DNA from: Listeria sp. PSOL-1
GTDB lineage: Bacteria > Bacillota > Bacilli > Lactobacillales > Listeriaceae
Assembly: GCF_902806445.1 (NCBI RefSeq)
Contig: NZ_LR760298.1
Span: 930,001 to 994,000 of the forward strand
Direction: 5' to 3'
Length of the DNA stretch: 64,000 nucleotides
Both the position numbers and the translations under genes were made by a program. Positions within the stretch are counted from its first letter, which is position 1, and each line of letters starts with the position of its first letter. Below the pieces are notes generated by a model, which saw only the letters and a program-made list of their open reading frames with translations, did no database searches and was not told the origin of the DNA. Of this stretch, positions 9,636 through 19,336 are shown in pieces.

Positions 9636-10550
9636 ATGGCACAATTTGTTTTACAATTACACGAAATAACTAAAAAAATCGGCAGCAAAACGATCATACA
9701 TGATATCAGCTTCGACATTGAACCAGGTGAAGTTTTTGGACTTCTTGGCCCAAATGGTGCTGGTAAAACAACCATTATTCGATCCATTGTCGGTCTGATC
9801 AATCGCTCTTCTGGGAAAGTGATCATAAATGGCAAGGATATTGATAACCATTTTAAAGAAGCCATTGCAAATATTGGTGCAATCATCGAAAATCCAGAAT
9901 TTTATTTATATATGAGTGGTTTAGATAATCTAAAGCAATTTGCACGAATGAGTCGGAAAGAAATTAGTGCTGCACGAATTGATGAGGTCATTGAACAAGT
10001 TAAATTAACAAATGCCATTCATCAAAAAGTAAAAACTTACTCGCTTGGTATGCGTCAACGCCTTGGCGTAGCACAAGCACTACTTCACAACCCGACTTTA
10101 CTTATCCTCGATGAACCAACGAATGGATTAGATCCTCAAGGCATGGCTGAATTCCGTGAACTTATTCGCTTACTGGCTAATCAAGGAACCTCCGTTTTGA
10201 TTTCCAGCCACTTACTAAGTGAAATTCAACAAATTACGGATCGCTTTGCTATCATTGAAAAAGGTAAATTAACTCATATTCAAACGATTAGCGATTTAGA
10301 AAATACAGCGCAAATGCTTTACCGCATTCGCGTATCAGACGTAAATGCTGCAAAACAAGCACTTCTTGCGCTAAATCTAAATATCACAGATAGCCAAGAA
10401 GATATGTTAGAATTTGAAATTGAAAAAGAACAAATTGCACAAGTTGCCAAAGCTTTAGTAGCTAATCATATTGATTTACTAGAGCTTGTACGACAACAAG
10501 CCTCCCTAGAAGAGCGCTTTTTACAACTTACTAACAGAGGTGAAGAATAA
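9636..10550 (+). CDS. ABC transporter ATP-binding protein (bacitracin/drug-export type)
   Basis: ATPase subunit of an ABC-2 type exporter, 304 residues. Walker A GPNGAGKTT is at 38-46, the signature reads YSLGMRQR (near 132), and Walker B is LLILDEPTNGLD. The C-terminal about 90 residues are the regulatory extension typical of BcrA/NatA-like subunits. An AAGGAAG ribosome site precedes the ATG, and TATAAT at 9599-9604 is a likely -10. The stop overlaps the next ATG (TAATG), so the two form one unit. Substrate unknown. I recall this as the lmo1636-type gene. Confidence 0.9.
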   Translation: MAQFVLQLHEITKKIGSKTIIHDISFDIEPGEVFGLLGPNGAGKTTIIRSIVGLINRSSGKVIINGKDIDNHFKEAIANIGAIIENPEFYLYMSGLDNLKQFARMSRKEISAARIDEVIEQVKLTNAIHQKVKTYSLGMRQRLGVAQALLHNPTLLILDEPTNGLDPQGMAEFRELIRLLANQGTSVLISSHLLSEIQQITDRFAIIEKGKLTHIQTISDLENTAQMLYRIRVSDVNAAKQALLALNLNITDSQEDMLEFEIEKEQIAQVAKALVANHIDLLELVRQQASLEERFLQLTNRGEE

Positions 10551-11602
10551 TGGGAAATTTAATACAAAATGAACTGATTAAGCTATTTAAGAGAAAATCA
10601 AGCTGGATTATGCAACTTATGCTAGTTGCCATTGTCTTTTTACTAGCGATGATGATGATGTCTGCTAACAACACAGAAGCCCCTTCAACGGATGGAAATA
10701 AAAGCGATGTTGGTATGACCATTTATCAAGATCAATCCGGAAAAACACTCAATGAAGACCAGTATAATGAAGCAAAAATGAATGATGAAAAAGTAAATGA
10801 AAAACAACTAACATTAAAAGAAACACTTACATTTTTAAAGCAACAAAAACAAGCGGTTCATTCTAAGAAAGAAAAAGCGAGTTTACAAAAGCAAATTGAT
10901 TATTACCAAGCTTATGTCGATGCCGGAGAAAAACCAGCTAACAAATCTTTAACTAGCGCTAACTTCTTTTCTTACCTTAGTTCTGCAACAAGTATTGCAA
11001 CCATTTTTGTTGTGATTGTTGCAAGTACAATCGTTGCCGCTGAATTTTCTGGTGGTACAATTAAGCTTCTTTTAGCACGACCGTATTCACGTAGTCAGAT
11101 TTTGTGGTCTAAATATATTACTTGCTTTATCTATGCACTATTGACTGCGTTTGTCCTACTTATTAGCTCTCTTGTGTTCTCGTTTATGTTGCCGTATCAC
11201 TCTGTTCTTTTACCAATTGCGGCTAATTTGGGTGCAACAACTGCACTTAGTCTTGCTATCCAACTTTCGCTTAGCAATTTGCTCTTAATGATTTTCTATG
11301 TTACTGTTGCTTTCTTCTTCTCAAGTGTTGTTCGTTCACAAGCACTTGCAGTCGGCGTCGGCATTGGTACATTATTTTCAAGTAGTATTTTGGCAAGCTT
11401 ACTTCCGCTTGCTATTGAAAAATATGATTGGCTAAAATGGTTAGTCTTTAACCTACTCAATCTCAATCAAACGGTTCAGGGTAACATGACACCTGGAGAG
11501 TTAGCGATTTGGCAAATGGGGATTGGCATTGTTATTTATATGATTGCTATTTTAATCCTAACATTTACGATTTTCAAAAAGCGTGATGTTGCTTTAACTT
11601 AA
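10550..11602 (+). CDS. ABC-2 type permease, partner of the preceding ATPase
   Basis: Membrane subunit, 350 residues. One N-terminal helix (about 20-40) is followed by a hydrophilic, probably extracytoplasmic, Lys/Gln-rich segment (about 42-130), then five or so hydrophobic helices to the C-terminus. EFSGGTIKLLLARPYSRSQI after helix 2 is typical of NatB/BcrB permeases. It starts inside the ATPase stop codon. Antibiotic or peptide export or resistance is an inference from the family; the substrate is not shown. Confidence 0.85.
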   Translation: MGNLIQNELIKLFKRKSSWIMQLMLVAIVFLLAMMMMSANNTEAPSTDGNKSDVGMTIYQDQSGKTLNEDQYNEAKMNDEKVNEKQLTLKETLTFLKQQKQAVHSKKEKASLQKQIDYYQAYVDAGEKPANKSLTSANFFSYLSSATSIATIFVVIVASTIVAAEFSGGTIKLLLARPYSRSQILWSKYITCFIYALLTAFVLLISSLVFSFMLPYHSVLLPIAANLGATTALSLAIQLSLSNLLLMIFYVTVAFFFSSVVRSQALAVGVGIGTLFSSSILASLLPLAIEKYDWLKWLVFNLLNLNQTVQGNMTPGELAIWQMGIGIVIYMIAILILTFTIFKKRDVALT

Positions 11603-11625
11603 TAGGTTCTACACTCGAACACGAT

Positions 11626-11695
11626 AAATCGAGCGAAAGTGATTGTATTGAAGAAGTCTGGTAAACTTCTTCAATACGATCACTTGTCGCCGATT
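11626..11695. terminator. Long imperfect hairpin between convergent genes, bidirectional terminator and repeat copy 1
   Basis: A 20-nt stem (AGTGATTGTATTGAAGAAGT at 11638-11657 with its partner ending at 11684) is extended by weaker pairing. T-runs follow on both strands, so it can end both the ABC pair (+) and tag (-). Its sequence is related to the element at about 38592-38725. Confidence 0.8.
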
Positions 11696-11698
11696 TTT

Positions 11699-12268
11699 TT
11701 ATGTCAAAGATTGGTTATACTTTGGACAAGTCACTTGATGATCCTCAATGATTCCGATCGCCTGCAAATAGGAATAAATAATGATTTCTCCTACAAATTT
11801 AAATCCTCGCTTCTTCAAATCAGCACTAATTTGCTTAGATAAGTTATTTTTCACAGGCCTATCTTGCTCTGATGTCACTTGATGAATCACTCTTTTTTGA
11901 TTCGTAAAATGCCACATATAATTAGCTAGGCTACCGAATTCTATTTGAATATTTTGTGCAGCTTTGGCATTTGTTCGGACGGCTTGGATTTTTAGACGAT
12001 TACGAATAATATCTCCACGTAAACGAATTTCTTCAAGTTCCTTATCAGTTAAAGCTGCGCAACGTTCTATTTCAAAGTTTTTAAATGCAGCTTTATACCC
12101 TGCACGCTTGTTTAAAATGATTTGCCAAGATAGTCCAGCTTGTGCTCCTTCTAGATTTAACATTTCAAATAAATAGCGATCATCATAACTTGGAACACAC
12201 CACTCTTCGTCATGATACTTTAACATTAATGGGTTATTCCTTGCCCAAGCACATGGCAACCCGGTCAT
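11699..12268 (-). CDS. tag: DNA-3-methyladenine glycosylase I
   Basis: Excises 3-methyladenine from alkylated DNA. 189 residues. The zinc-binding residues of the Tag family are visible: C6 in CAWARNNP, H19 in KYHDEEW, and the C-terminal His-x3-Cys pair in EDHQVTC. The segment QAGLSWQIILNKR is also typical. GGAG lies 9 nt before the ATG. It follows citB on the same strand by 13 nt and probably shares its transcript, although no functional link is obvious. Confidence 0.95.
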   Translation of the reverse strand: MTGLPCAWARNNPLMLKYHDEEWCVPSYDDRYLFEMLNLEGAQAGLSWQIILNKRAGYKAAFKNFEIERCAALTDKELEEIRLRGDIIRNRLKIQAVRTNAKAAQNIQIEFGSLANYMWHFTNQKRVIHQVTSEQDRPVKNNLSKQISADLKKRGFKFVGEIIIYSYLQAIGIIEDHQVTCPKYNQSLT

Positions 12269-12281
12269 CTTTTTCAGCTCC

Positions 12282-14969
12282 TTATTCTTTTAATTTATCT
12301 CTTAAAACCATTGGCAAAATTCCTCCATGTCGATAGTAATTAATTTCTACATCCGAGTCAAAACGGACAACGGCTTCAAATTTAATTTCTTTACCATCTT
12401 CTAAAGCAGCTATAACGGATACGCTATCATGTGGCCGAACATTTTCATCAATTTGAACAGAAATGGTTTCAGGACCGGTTAAATCAAGGGTTTCTGCGCT
12501 CTCTCCTGGCTTAAATTGCAAGGGTAAAACGCCCATCATCACTAAATTCGAGCGATGAATCCTTTCATAACTTTTGGCAATAACCACTTGAATACCAAGT
12601 AATCTTGTTCCTTTTGCTGCCCAATCCCGAGAAGACCCCATACCATAATCATCTCCAGCTAAAACAACGAGCCCGGTATCACTAGCAAGATAATGCCTCG
12701 CAGCATCATAAATAGGCATAACTTCACCTGTTGGAAAGTACGTAGTATATCCACCCTCTTTCCCACCTGCAAGTTGATTTTTAATGCGGATATTGGCAAA
12801 TGTGCCACGCATCATTACCTCATGGTTCCCTCGTCTTGAACCATAAGAATTAAAATCACGGATGGCTACACCACATGATTTTAAATATTTTCCTGCGGGC
12901 GTATCTTTTCCGATCGCTCCAGCTGGGGAAATGTGATCTGTTGTAACAGAATCACCAAACTTACCAATGACTCTTAAATTAAGCAGAGGCTCCACGCGGC
13001 CTATTTCAGGAGATAAATCAACAAAAAATGGTGGATTAGCAATATACGTAGAATTTTCATCCCACTTATAAAGTGCTTCATTTGTCGTTTCAATTGCATT
13101 CCATGCTTCATTTTCATCAAATACACGTTGATATTCTTCACGGAAAAGAGCAGGTGTTACGGTGTCTTTGATCAATGCATCGATCTCTTCACGATTAGGC
13201 CAAATATCTTTTAAATAAACATCTTTTCCTTGTCCTTTTCCAAGTGGTTCATTTAATAGATCGATGTTTGTTGTTCCAGCAAGTGCATAAGCGACTACCA
13301 GTGGTGGTGAAGCAAGGAAATTAGCTTTGACTAAAGCATGAATCCGTCCCTCAAAATTGCGATTACCGCTTAATACTGCAGAAACAAGCAAATCATTTTC
13401 TTGAATCGCTGCTTCAATTTCTTCTTTTAAAGGGCCAGAATTCCCAATACATGTGGTGCAACCATACCCGACTAAATCAAAACCTAGTTTTTCCAAATAA
13501 GGTAACAAGCCGGCTTTTTTTAAATAAGCTGTCACTACTTTTGAGCCTGGTGCAAGCGATGTTTTAACAAACTTGGGGACCTCTAATCCTAATTCAACCG
13601 CTTTTTTGGCAACAAGGCCGGATGCGATCATCACATGGGGATTTGATGTGTTTGTACAACTTGTAATGGCAGCGATAGCAACAGATCCCGTTTTCATCCT
13701 TGATTCATCGCCATTTCCAAAAGTAACCCTTGCTTCTTTATGCCACTCATTTTCTTGTAAACCAAAACCTTGATTTCCTACTGGTCTTGTTACAGCTTGC
13801 TCAAATACTTCTTTCATTTGGCTTAATGGGATTAAATCTTGCGGGCGTTTTGGCCCAGATAAATTCGCTTTAATCTGACTTAAATTAATTTCAACAACTT
13901 CTGTATATTCTGGTTCCTTTGAATAGCGTGTATAAAATAAGTCGTTTGCTTTGAGATAGGTCTCAACAAGCTCAATTTGTTCTTCTGTTCGTCCTGTTAA
14001 GCGTAGATAAAGAAGCGCTTCGTCATCTACTGGGAAAAAACCACACGTTGCCCCGTATTCTGGTGCCATATTCGCAACTGTTGCACGATCTGCAACAGGA
14101 AGACTTGTTACGCCCGGACCAAAGAATTCAACAAATTTGCCAACAACTTTCTTTTCGCGGAGAATTTTAGTCACTTCTAAAGCAAAATCAGTTGCTGTGC
14201 TGCCACTGCTTAGTTCACCTACTAATTTTACACCGATTACATCTGGAATCTGGAAATAAGAGGGTTGCCCAAGCATACCAGCTTCTGCTTCAATACCACC
14301 AACACCAAAGCCAAACACACCAATTCCATTGATCATTGTTGTATGACTATCTGTTCCTACTAAACTATCAGGGAAAACCACTGTACTGCCATTTTGATCT
14401 TCTTTTGCTAAAACGACTTGCGCTAAATATTCTAAGTTTACTTGATGAACAATACCTGTTGCAGGAGGAACTGCACGATAGTTACTAAAGGCTTTTTGCG
14501 CCCAATTTAAAAACTGATAGCGTTCCATATTTCGTTCAAATTCAAGATCCATGTTCATTTTTAATGCTTCAGGATTACTATAACGATCTACTTGTACAGA
14601 ATGATCGACTACCAAATCTACTGGAATTTCGGGGTTTATTTTTTCAGGATCTCCCCCCATATCTGCTACACTTTTTCTAAGGGAGGCAAGATCAACAATA
14701 GCGGGAACGCCGGTAAAATCTTGTAGAATAACACGCGCTGGCTTAAAAGGAACTTCACCTTCATTACCTTCCTTTGACCAATGAGCTAGATCTGCAATGT
14801 GCTTATCTGTAATGATTTGCCCATCACTTTGTCTAAGTACAGATTCTAATAAAATTCGGATAGAATAAGGCAACCTACTGATATCCGTTTTAAGTGCACT
14901 TAATTGATAATAGTTATATTTCTTTTTACCTAACGTAAAAGATGATCTTGCTTTTTTCTTCCAACTCAC
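12282..14969 (-). CDS. citB: Aconitate hydratase
   Basis: Interconverts citrate and isocitrate; aconitases of this type (IRP1-like) can also bind RNA when they lose the iron-sulfur cluster. About 895 residues. Cluster ligands are in SCTNTSNP (near 437) and [12 protein letters not shown] (near 503-506). [23 protein letters not shown] and the swivel domain [16 protein letters not shown] are present. An upstream ATG at 15005 has no ribosome site; two GTG codons (14972, 14969) follow AAGGAG, so a GTG start is chosen. CcpC-type sites lie upstream. Confidence 0.95.
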   Translation of the reverse strand: MSWKKKARSSFTLGKKKYNYYQLSALKTDISRLPYSIRILLESVLRQSDGQIITDKHIADLAHWSKEGNEGEVPFKPARVILQDFTGVPAIVDLASLRKSVADMGGDPEKINPEIPVDLVVDHSVQVDRYSNPEALKMNMDLEFERNMERYQFLNWAQKAFSNYRAVPPATGIVHQVNLEYLAQVVLAKEDQNGSTVVFPDSLVGTDSHTTMINGIGVFGFGVGGIEAEAGMLGQPSYFQIPDVIGVKLVGELSSGSTATDFALEVTKILREKKVVGKFVEFFGPGVTSLPVADRATVANMAPEYGATCGFFPVDDEALLYLRLTGRTEEQIELVETYLKANDLFYTRYSKEPEYTEVVEINLSQIKANLSGPKRPQDLIPLSQMKEVFEQAVTRPVGNQGFGLQENEWHKEARVTFGNGDESRMKTGSVAIAAITSCTNTSNPHVMIASGLVAKKAVELGLEVPKFVKTSLAPGSKVVTAYLKKAGLLPYLEKLGFDLVGYGCTTCIGNSGPLKEEIEAAIQENDLLVSAVLSGNRNFEGRIHALVKANFLASPPLVVAYALAGTTNIDLLNEPLGKGQGKDVYLKDIWPNREEIDALIKDTVTPALFREEYQRVFDENEAWNAIETTNEALYKWDENSTYIANPPFFVDLSPEIGRVEPLLNLRVIGKFGDSVTTDHISPAGAIGKDTPAGKYLKSCGVAIRDFNSYGSRRGNHEVMMRGTFANIRIKNQLAGGKEGGYTTYFPTGEVMPIYDAARHYLASDTGLVVLAGDDYGMGSSRDWAAKGTRLLGIQVVIAKSYERIHRSNLVMMGVLPLQFKPGESAETLDLTGPETISVQIDENVRPHDSVSVIAALEDGKEIKFEAVVRFDSDVEINYYRHGGILPMVLRDKLKE

Positions 14970-15013
14970 CACTAATGTCTCCTTCTTTAAAAATAGAAAT
15001 AACATTCTGCTTT

Positions 15014-15044
15014 AATTGTACAGAAAATAAAACGATAAGTAAAT
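15014..15044 (-). promoter_or_regulatory. Predicted citB promoter
   Basis: On the minus strand, TTTACT (15039-15044) and TACAAT (15014-15019), with 19 nt between the outer coordinates' boxes, form a plausible sigma-A promoter with start near 15007. An ATAA half-site at 15035-15038 sits at about -28 to -31. Confidence 0.55.
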
Positions 15045-15066
15045 CAAGGGGAATTATTTAAAATTC

Positions 15067-15081
15067 ATAAGTTTTTGTTAT
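15067..15081 (-). promoter_or_regulatory. CcpC-type operator of citB
   Basis: ATAA-N7-TTAT is an exact match to the CcpC dyad. It is centred about 67 nt upstream of the predicted start, the position known for B. subtilis citB (dyad near -66, half-site near -27). A citrate-responsive repression is inferred. Confidence 0.65.
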
Positions 15082-15098
15082 AAAAAACAGCAGATCCA

Positions 15099-15698
15099 TT
15101 ACTTATGATTCTGCCATTCTTTTTGGTATTTTGTTTTAAAAGATAAAATGTCGCGAACATACTTCTTACTGTGATTATAAGCATAAATTGCTTTTGACTC
15201 TTCCTTTTGTGCTGCACCGTTATCCGCAAGAAAATTGGCTGTGCTAAACACGGCATCTTCTAAATCCCATGGATCTGCTTTTCCATCATGATTAGCATCT
15301 ACACCATATCCCCCATGTTTTTTTATATAAGCAGGATCCGTCATATTTTTTTCAGAAATTGCTCCTAGACCGTTTGTTAGTGGGCAACTTTTTTCCTTCC
15401 AGCCAACAAAGCTACACGGCATAAATTGCATTGGCCCAACAGCACCTGCTTTTGAGACCATGGGCTCAGAAGTTGAAAATTTGGTCTCAACGCGGTGGAT
15501 AGCAGCAAGCAAAAACCAGCTAATATGATACTCTTTCGCAGCCGCTTGATAAATCGGGATGTATTCTTGCGGAATAGTTGTTTCATATTTTTGAGCAATA
15601 TCTGTAGTTTTCGTTTGCATGACAACAATTAAAATAAAAATTAAGAAGGTAAAGAATAAACAAGCGAAAAATAATTTTTTTTGTTTCGTTGTTATCAT
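15099..15698 (-). CDS. Membrane-anchored lytic transglycosylase (SLT fold)
   Basis: Probable cell-wall hydrolase cleaving the glycan MurNAc-GlcNAc bond. 199 residues. One N-terminal membrane helix (about 9-27), then an extracellular SLT-like domain with the catalytic Glu likely E71 in HRVETKF and the AVGPMQFMP motif at about 85-94. A Ca-binding-like loop, DANHDGKADPWD, is at 134-145. The layout resembles the Slt domain of CwlT. Its ATG follows the preceding gene's stop by 2 nt, so it is co-transcribed with the stress protein and SNF2 genes. Substrate not tested. Confidence 0.85.
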   Translation of the reverse strand: MITTKQKKLFFACLFFTFLIFILIVVMQTKTTDIAQKYETTIPQEYIPIYQAAAKEYHISWFLLAAIHRVETKFSTSEPMVSKAGAVGPMQFMPCSFVGWKEKSCPLTNGLGAISEKNMTDPAYIKKHGGYGVDANHDGKADPWDLEDAVFSTANFLADNGAAQKEESKAIYAYNHSKKYVRDILSFKTKYQKEWQNHK

Positions 15699-15699
15699 C

Positions 15700-16116
15700 T
15701 TATCGAGCGAGAATTAAAATCTCACCTTGATCTAAATAACGAACAAAATCTTCTATCTGCTCTGTTGTTAGATCAAAATCCTCCAATAACCGTTTCACAC
15801 TTTTATCGTCTGTTCTCGAAAACCATTTAGCAAAAGGACCAGCTGCATAAAGCGCTCCGTAATTTGGATTATATACTTGAGGGATAACAATTCCGCCACT
15901 TAGCGATTGCAAAATACCCGAAATAATACCAAAGGCCTCTTCGTTCACTGGTTTTTCAATCTCTACTTCTTCCTTCTCTTTAAGCTCAGTTAAATCTTTA
16001 GGATGTTTGGCTAAGACAGAAATATCTTCCTTCTTGTAACCTTGTTTTGTTAGCTCTTCAATCTTTACTGTAGCCATACCCTCATTTTCTGCTACAAAAA
16101 CTTGCCATTTATCCAT
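15700..16116 (-). CDS. General stress protein 17M-like protein
   Basis: 138 residues, with the GSP17M/YflT N-terminal domain: a short repeat-like fold with GMATVKIEELTKQGYKKEDISVLAKH typical of the family, followed by a conserved region with alternating charged helices at the C-terminus. Soluble and cytoplasmic; in B. subtilis YflT is a SigB general stress protein of unknown mechanism. It lies between the SNF2 helicase (16-nt gap) and the transglycosylase gene. I see no SigB promoter in the short gap. Confidence 0.8.
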   Translation of the reverse strand: MDKWQVFVAENEGMATVKIEELTKQGYKKEDISVLAKHPKDLTELKEKEEVEIEKPVNEEAFGIISGILQSLSGGIVIPQVYNPNYGALYAAGPFAKWFSRTDDKSVKRLLEDFDLTTEQIEDFVRYLDQGEILILAR

Positions 16117-16132
16117 TTAAAACGCTTCCCTT

Positions 16133-19100
16133 CTAATCGATTTTCAAAATCTCTTTAATTTCTGCTATCGTTAACTTATTTAGTAACTTTTCACCTGGTT
16201 GAATGAGATCATCTACAATCGCTTGTTTCTTCTTTTGTAGGTTATAGATTTTTTCTTCTATTGTACCTCTTGCAATCATACGGATGACCTGAACCACATT
16301 TTTTTGGCCAATTCGGTGGGCCCTTGATGCCGCTTGTTCTTCAACAGCAGGATTCCACCATAAGTCATATAAAATAACCGTATCTGCTCCTGTTAGATTT
16401 AATCCTGTTCCGCCAGCTTTTAAAGAAATCAAAAAGAGTCGTTCTTCTCCTTGATTAAACGCCTCTACAAGCTCCACTCGCTCTTTGGCTGGTGTTTTAC
16501 CATCCATATAAAAAGAATGATACCCTGCTTGCGTAAGGCGATCACGAATAATTTTAAGCATGCTTGTAAATTGTGAAAAAATCAAGATTCGCTTATTATT
16601 TTCTTCTGCTGTCTGTATTGTATCAAATAACTGCAACAACTTTCCAGAATCATCATGATAATTTTCAATAAAAAGGCTAGGATCGCAACAAATTTGCCGT
16701 AAGCGAGTAAGGCCAGCAAGTAGCTTCATTCGCTCCTCTCCTTGATTAAATTCCGTTTTTGAAAGATCCTGTTGAATTTTTTCTAAATAAGCAAGGTAAA
16801 TGGTTTTTTGTTCTGTGGTTAGCTCAGAGTATAAGTTGGTATCGATTTTTTCTGGTAACTCGCGGACAACCTCTTGCTTTAATCGCCGCATCAAAAATGG
16901 AGCAATCATTTTGGCTACTTTTTCATGACTTAGCTCTTTGAATTTGCGTAATGAAGGGAAAAAGCCCGGCATAATGGTTTGGAAGATTGCCCATAATTCG
17001 TCGGTTGAATTTTCAAGTGGTGTACCGCTTAACGCAAAAATATTTTCACATTTTAGTGATCGAACAACCTGGCTTGCTTTTGTATGATAATTTTTAATCG
17101 CTTGGGATTCGTCTAAAATAACTGTCGAAAAGTGATGGTTTTTGAAAAAAGCATCATCTTGTCTAAGCGAAGGATAGGAAATCAAATAGACTTGGCCAGA
17201 TGTGATCGCTGCAACTTGTTTTTTACGCGTTTCCTTTGTTCCATGGATCACAGTAACAGGAACTTCTGGCGCGAACTTTTGCCATTCATTTAACCAATTG
17301 TATAATAAAGAAGCCGGCGTAACAATTAAAATAGGCGCTAACTCAGGCTCATCTTCTAACTCTGATAAAAGATACGTTATCGTTTGGACTGTTTTTCCAA
17401 GCCCCATATCATCTGCTAAAATCCCACCTAATCGATATTTAGCTAAGCTTTTGAGCCATCTAAAGCCCGTTATTTGATAATCACGTAGCTTGGCATGTAA
17501 TCCCTTAGGCGGTGAATATTGCGTTTTTGATTGTGTCGTAATCTCCGTTAACGCTTGATAGATCTGATGACTAATATGTTGGTATTTTTGTTCATTTTCT
17601 GCATCAAGGGCTTGATAAATTTGAACACCACGATAAAATGGCACAATTAATTTTTTCTTGACATCTTTTTTACGAACTTCAAGTAAATCAAAGACATTGC
17701 TTAGTTGCTGATACGTTTTACTTTCTAAAGAAATGAAGCGGCCGTCTTTTAAACGATGGTAGCGTCTTTTTTCACGTAAAGATTCTAAAACGGCGTTGAT
17801 CTCTTGCTCTGGGATCCCTTCAAAATCAAACGAAATAGCAAGATAGTGGTGATCATTCGTTAATTCAAGCGAGGTATGCGGCTTTACTGTGTTTAAAATA
17901 ACTTGATCTAGTGCATCACTTGTTTCAACATCAAGTACTTTAGAAAGCTCAGGAAGCACATCATAATAAAATAAATACAAATCTTCTTCTTTCGAGCTTA
18001 CAACCATTTGGCCATTTGAAAACTGAATTGGAGCATTTTCAATTAAATGCATAATTAAAGATTCCTTTTCAATATCGCGAATCATAATAGCCTTTTGGTT
18101 GGAAGGGATCCCCTCCTCTACAAACGGATCAAAAGTCTGATCCTCGTATTGATATCTAAGTCTAAGCGCGTGTCTTTTATCTTGTAGAAAAAGAGAGAGC
18201 TTAGCTTTTAGCGGAGGCTTCATCATTCGTGCTTTTATTGATTCATCAATATCGACATGCCCACATTTTTCAAGTGCTGGAAGAATATAAGAAATGACTT
18301 CGCTAAGTTTTGCTTCATTAAACTGGATAAATTCAGCATGTGTGATCTTGGAAAACTCGATCAACGGTGTGAGTTCATGCCAGATAGGTTTTAATTCGGT
18401 ATAAAAAATGCCATCGCAAAAAATAAGATAATAGTTCTCTAAAAAAACAGCTTGCCTAAAAGCATCCAATTCTAATGTATATTGTTGATGTTCACGCTCG
18501 GTTAAAGAAAAATCAAGCGCTAATTTTCCTTCGCTATATTTTGGATTTAGATATTTTAATTGAAGTTCATTTTTCGCTGAAAGGATTTGAACTTGTGTAT
18601 CACGTGTTGTTAGCTGCTTAATGAAATCAGAAGCCATGCTGCTTGGTATGGTTAGCATTTTATCTGATGCATAGCTTTTCATCCAATAATCCTCTTCTGT
18701 TTCGTATAACTTGGCGATGTCATTCATTTGGATTAACGCTTCAAAAATTTGCTTGTCTTCTTCATAAAAATCATGCTCACTCGGGTCAAAAGTAAAACTT
18801 TTTGTAAACTCAAGAAGTTGTTGTTTTGAAATGGCTTTTAAAAATGCATTGATATTTTTGACAACATACGTGCGTGTCATTCCAATTTTCAACTCCAAAG
18901 AAAGCAGTTGTTGCTTGATTTTTAGAATATATTCTACATGTAATTTCATTTTCGGTATATAGGTACGATGATCAAATTGCTTTGCCACATTCGTTTGAAA
19001 AAGCGATAACATCGTCTCTGCTTCTTGTTCTAAAATCCGTTCTTTTATGCTTTTTTGTTTGACCTGCTGTTGCCATTTTTTCTCATCAAGATAAGCTGCA

Positions 19101-19324
19101 TAAATATGCTTACAAACACTTCCCTCTTCTTGATGAAAAGGACAACTACAGTCGAAATGATCTTCTTTTTTACTGGTTACTATTTCACCATCAGAAAAAG
19201 CATATTTCCGCTCATTCTCTAATTCTGTCCTGATGATTTTTGTTTCAAGTAAAAGCTGTTTTCCTTCTTGTTTAATATGATAAGGAATCATTTTATCTAA
19301 AATATTAATCGTTGGCAAACTCAA
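16133..19324 (-). CDS. SNF2-family DEAD/DEAH helicase with SWIM zinc finger
   Basis: ATP-dependent DNA translocase of the bacterial SNF2 group, 1063 residues. The N-terminus has a SWIM zinc finger (CxC at about 58-60, CxH near 70). A long middle region of unknown fold (SNF2_assoc type) follows. The motor has Walker A DDMGLGKT near 635-642, a DESQ Walker B near 737, LSGTPLENS and the helicase C-terminal ASRAHRIGQKN. TTG start with GAGAGGTGG upstream. It lies downstream of sbcC by 12 nt, so a role with SbcCD in DNA repair is plausible, but the partner is not known. Confidence 0.93.
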   Translation of the reverse strand: MSLPTINILDKMIPYHIKQEGKQLLLETKIIRTELENERKYAFSDGEIVTSKKEDHFDCSCPFHQEEGSVCKHIYAAYLDEKKWQQQVKQKSIKERILEQEAETMLSLFQTNVAKQFDHRTYIPKMKLHVEYILKIKQQLLSLELKIGMTRTYVVKNINAFLKAISKQQLLEFTKSFTFDPSEHDFYEEDKQIFEALIQMNDIAKLYETEEDYWMKSYASDKMLTIPSSMASDFIKQLTTRDTQVQILSAKNELQLKYLNPKYSEGKLALDFSLTEREHQQYTLELDAFRQAVFLENYYLIFCDGIFYTELKPIWHELTPLIEFSKITHAEFIQFNEAKLSEVISYILPALEKCGHVDIDESIKARMMKPPLKAKLSLFLQDKRHALRLRYQYEDQTFDPFVEEGIPSNQKAIMIRDIEKESLIMHLIENAPIQFSNGQMVVSSKEEDLYLFYYDVLPELSKVLDVETSDALDQVILNTVKPHTSLELTNDHHYLAISFDFEGIPEQEINAVLESLREKRRYHRLKDGRFISLESKTYQQLSNVFDLLEVRKKDVKKKLIVPFYRGVQIYQALDAENEQKYQHISHQIYQALTEITTQSKTQYSPPKGLHAKLRDYQITGFRWLKSLAKYRLGGILADDMGLGKTVQTITYLLSELEDEPELAPILIVTPASLLYNWLNEWQKFAPEVPVTVIHGTKETRKKQVAAITSGQVYLISYPSLRQDDAFFKNHHFSTVILDESQAIKNYHTKASQVVRSLKCENIFALSGTPLENSTDELWAIFQTIMPGFFPSLRKFKELSHEKVAKMIAPFLMRRLKQEVVRELPEKIDTNLYSELTTEQKTIYLAYLEKIQQDLSKTEFNQGEERMKLLAGLTRLRQICCDPSLFIENYHDDSGKLLQLFDTIQTAEENNKRILIFSQFTSMLKIIRDRLTQAGYHSFYMDGKTPAKERVELVEAFNQGEERLFLISLKAGGTGLNLTGADTVILYDLWWNPAVEEQAASRAHRIGQKNVVQVIRMIARGTIEEKIYNLQKKKQAIVDDLIQPGEKLLNKLTIAEIKEILKID

Positions 19325-19336
19325 TCCACCTCTCTT

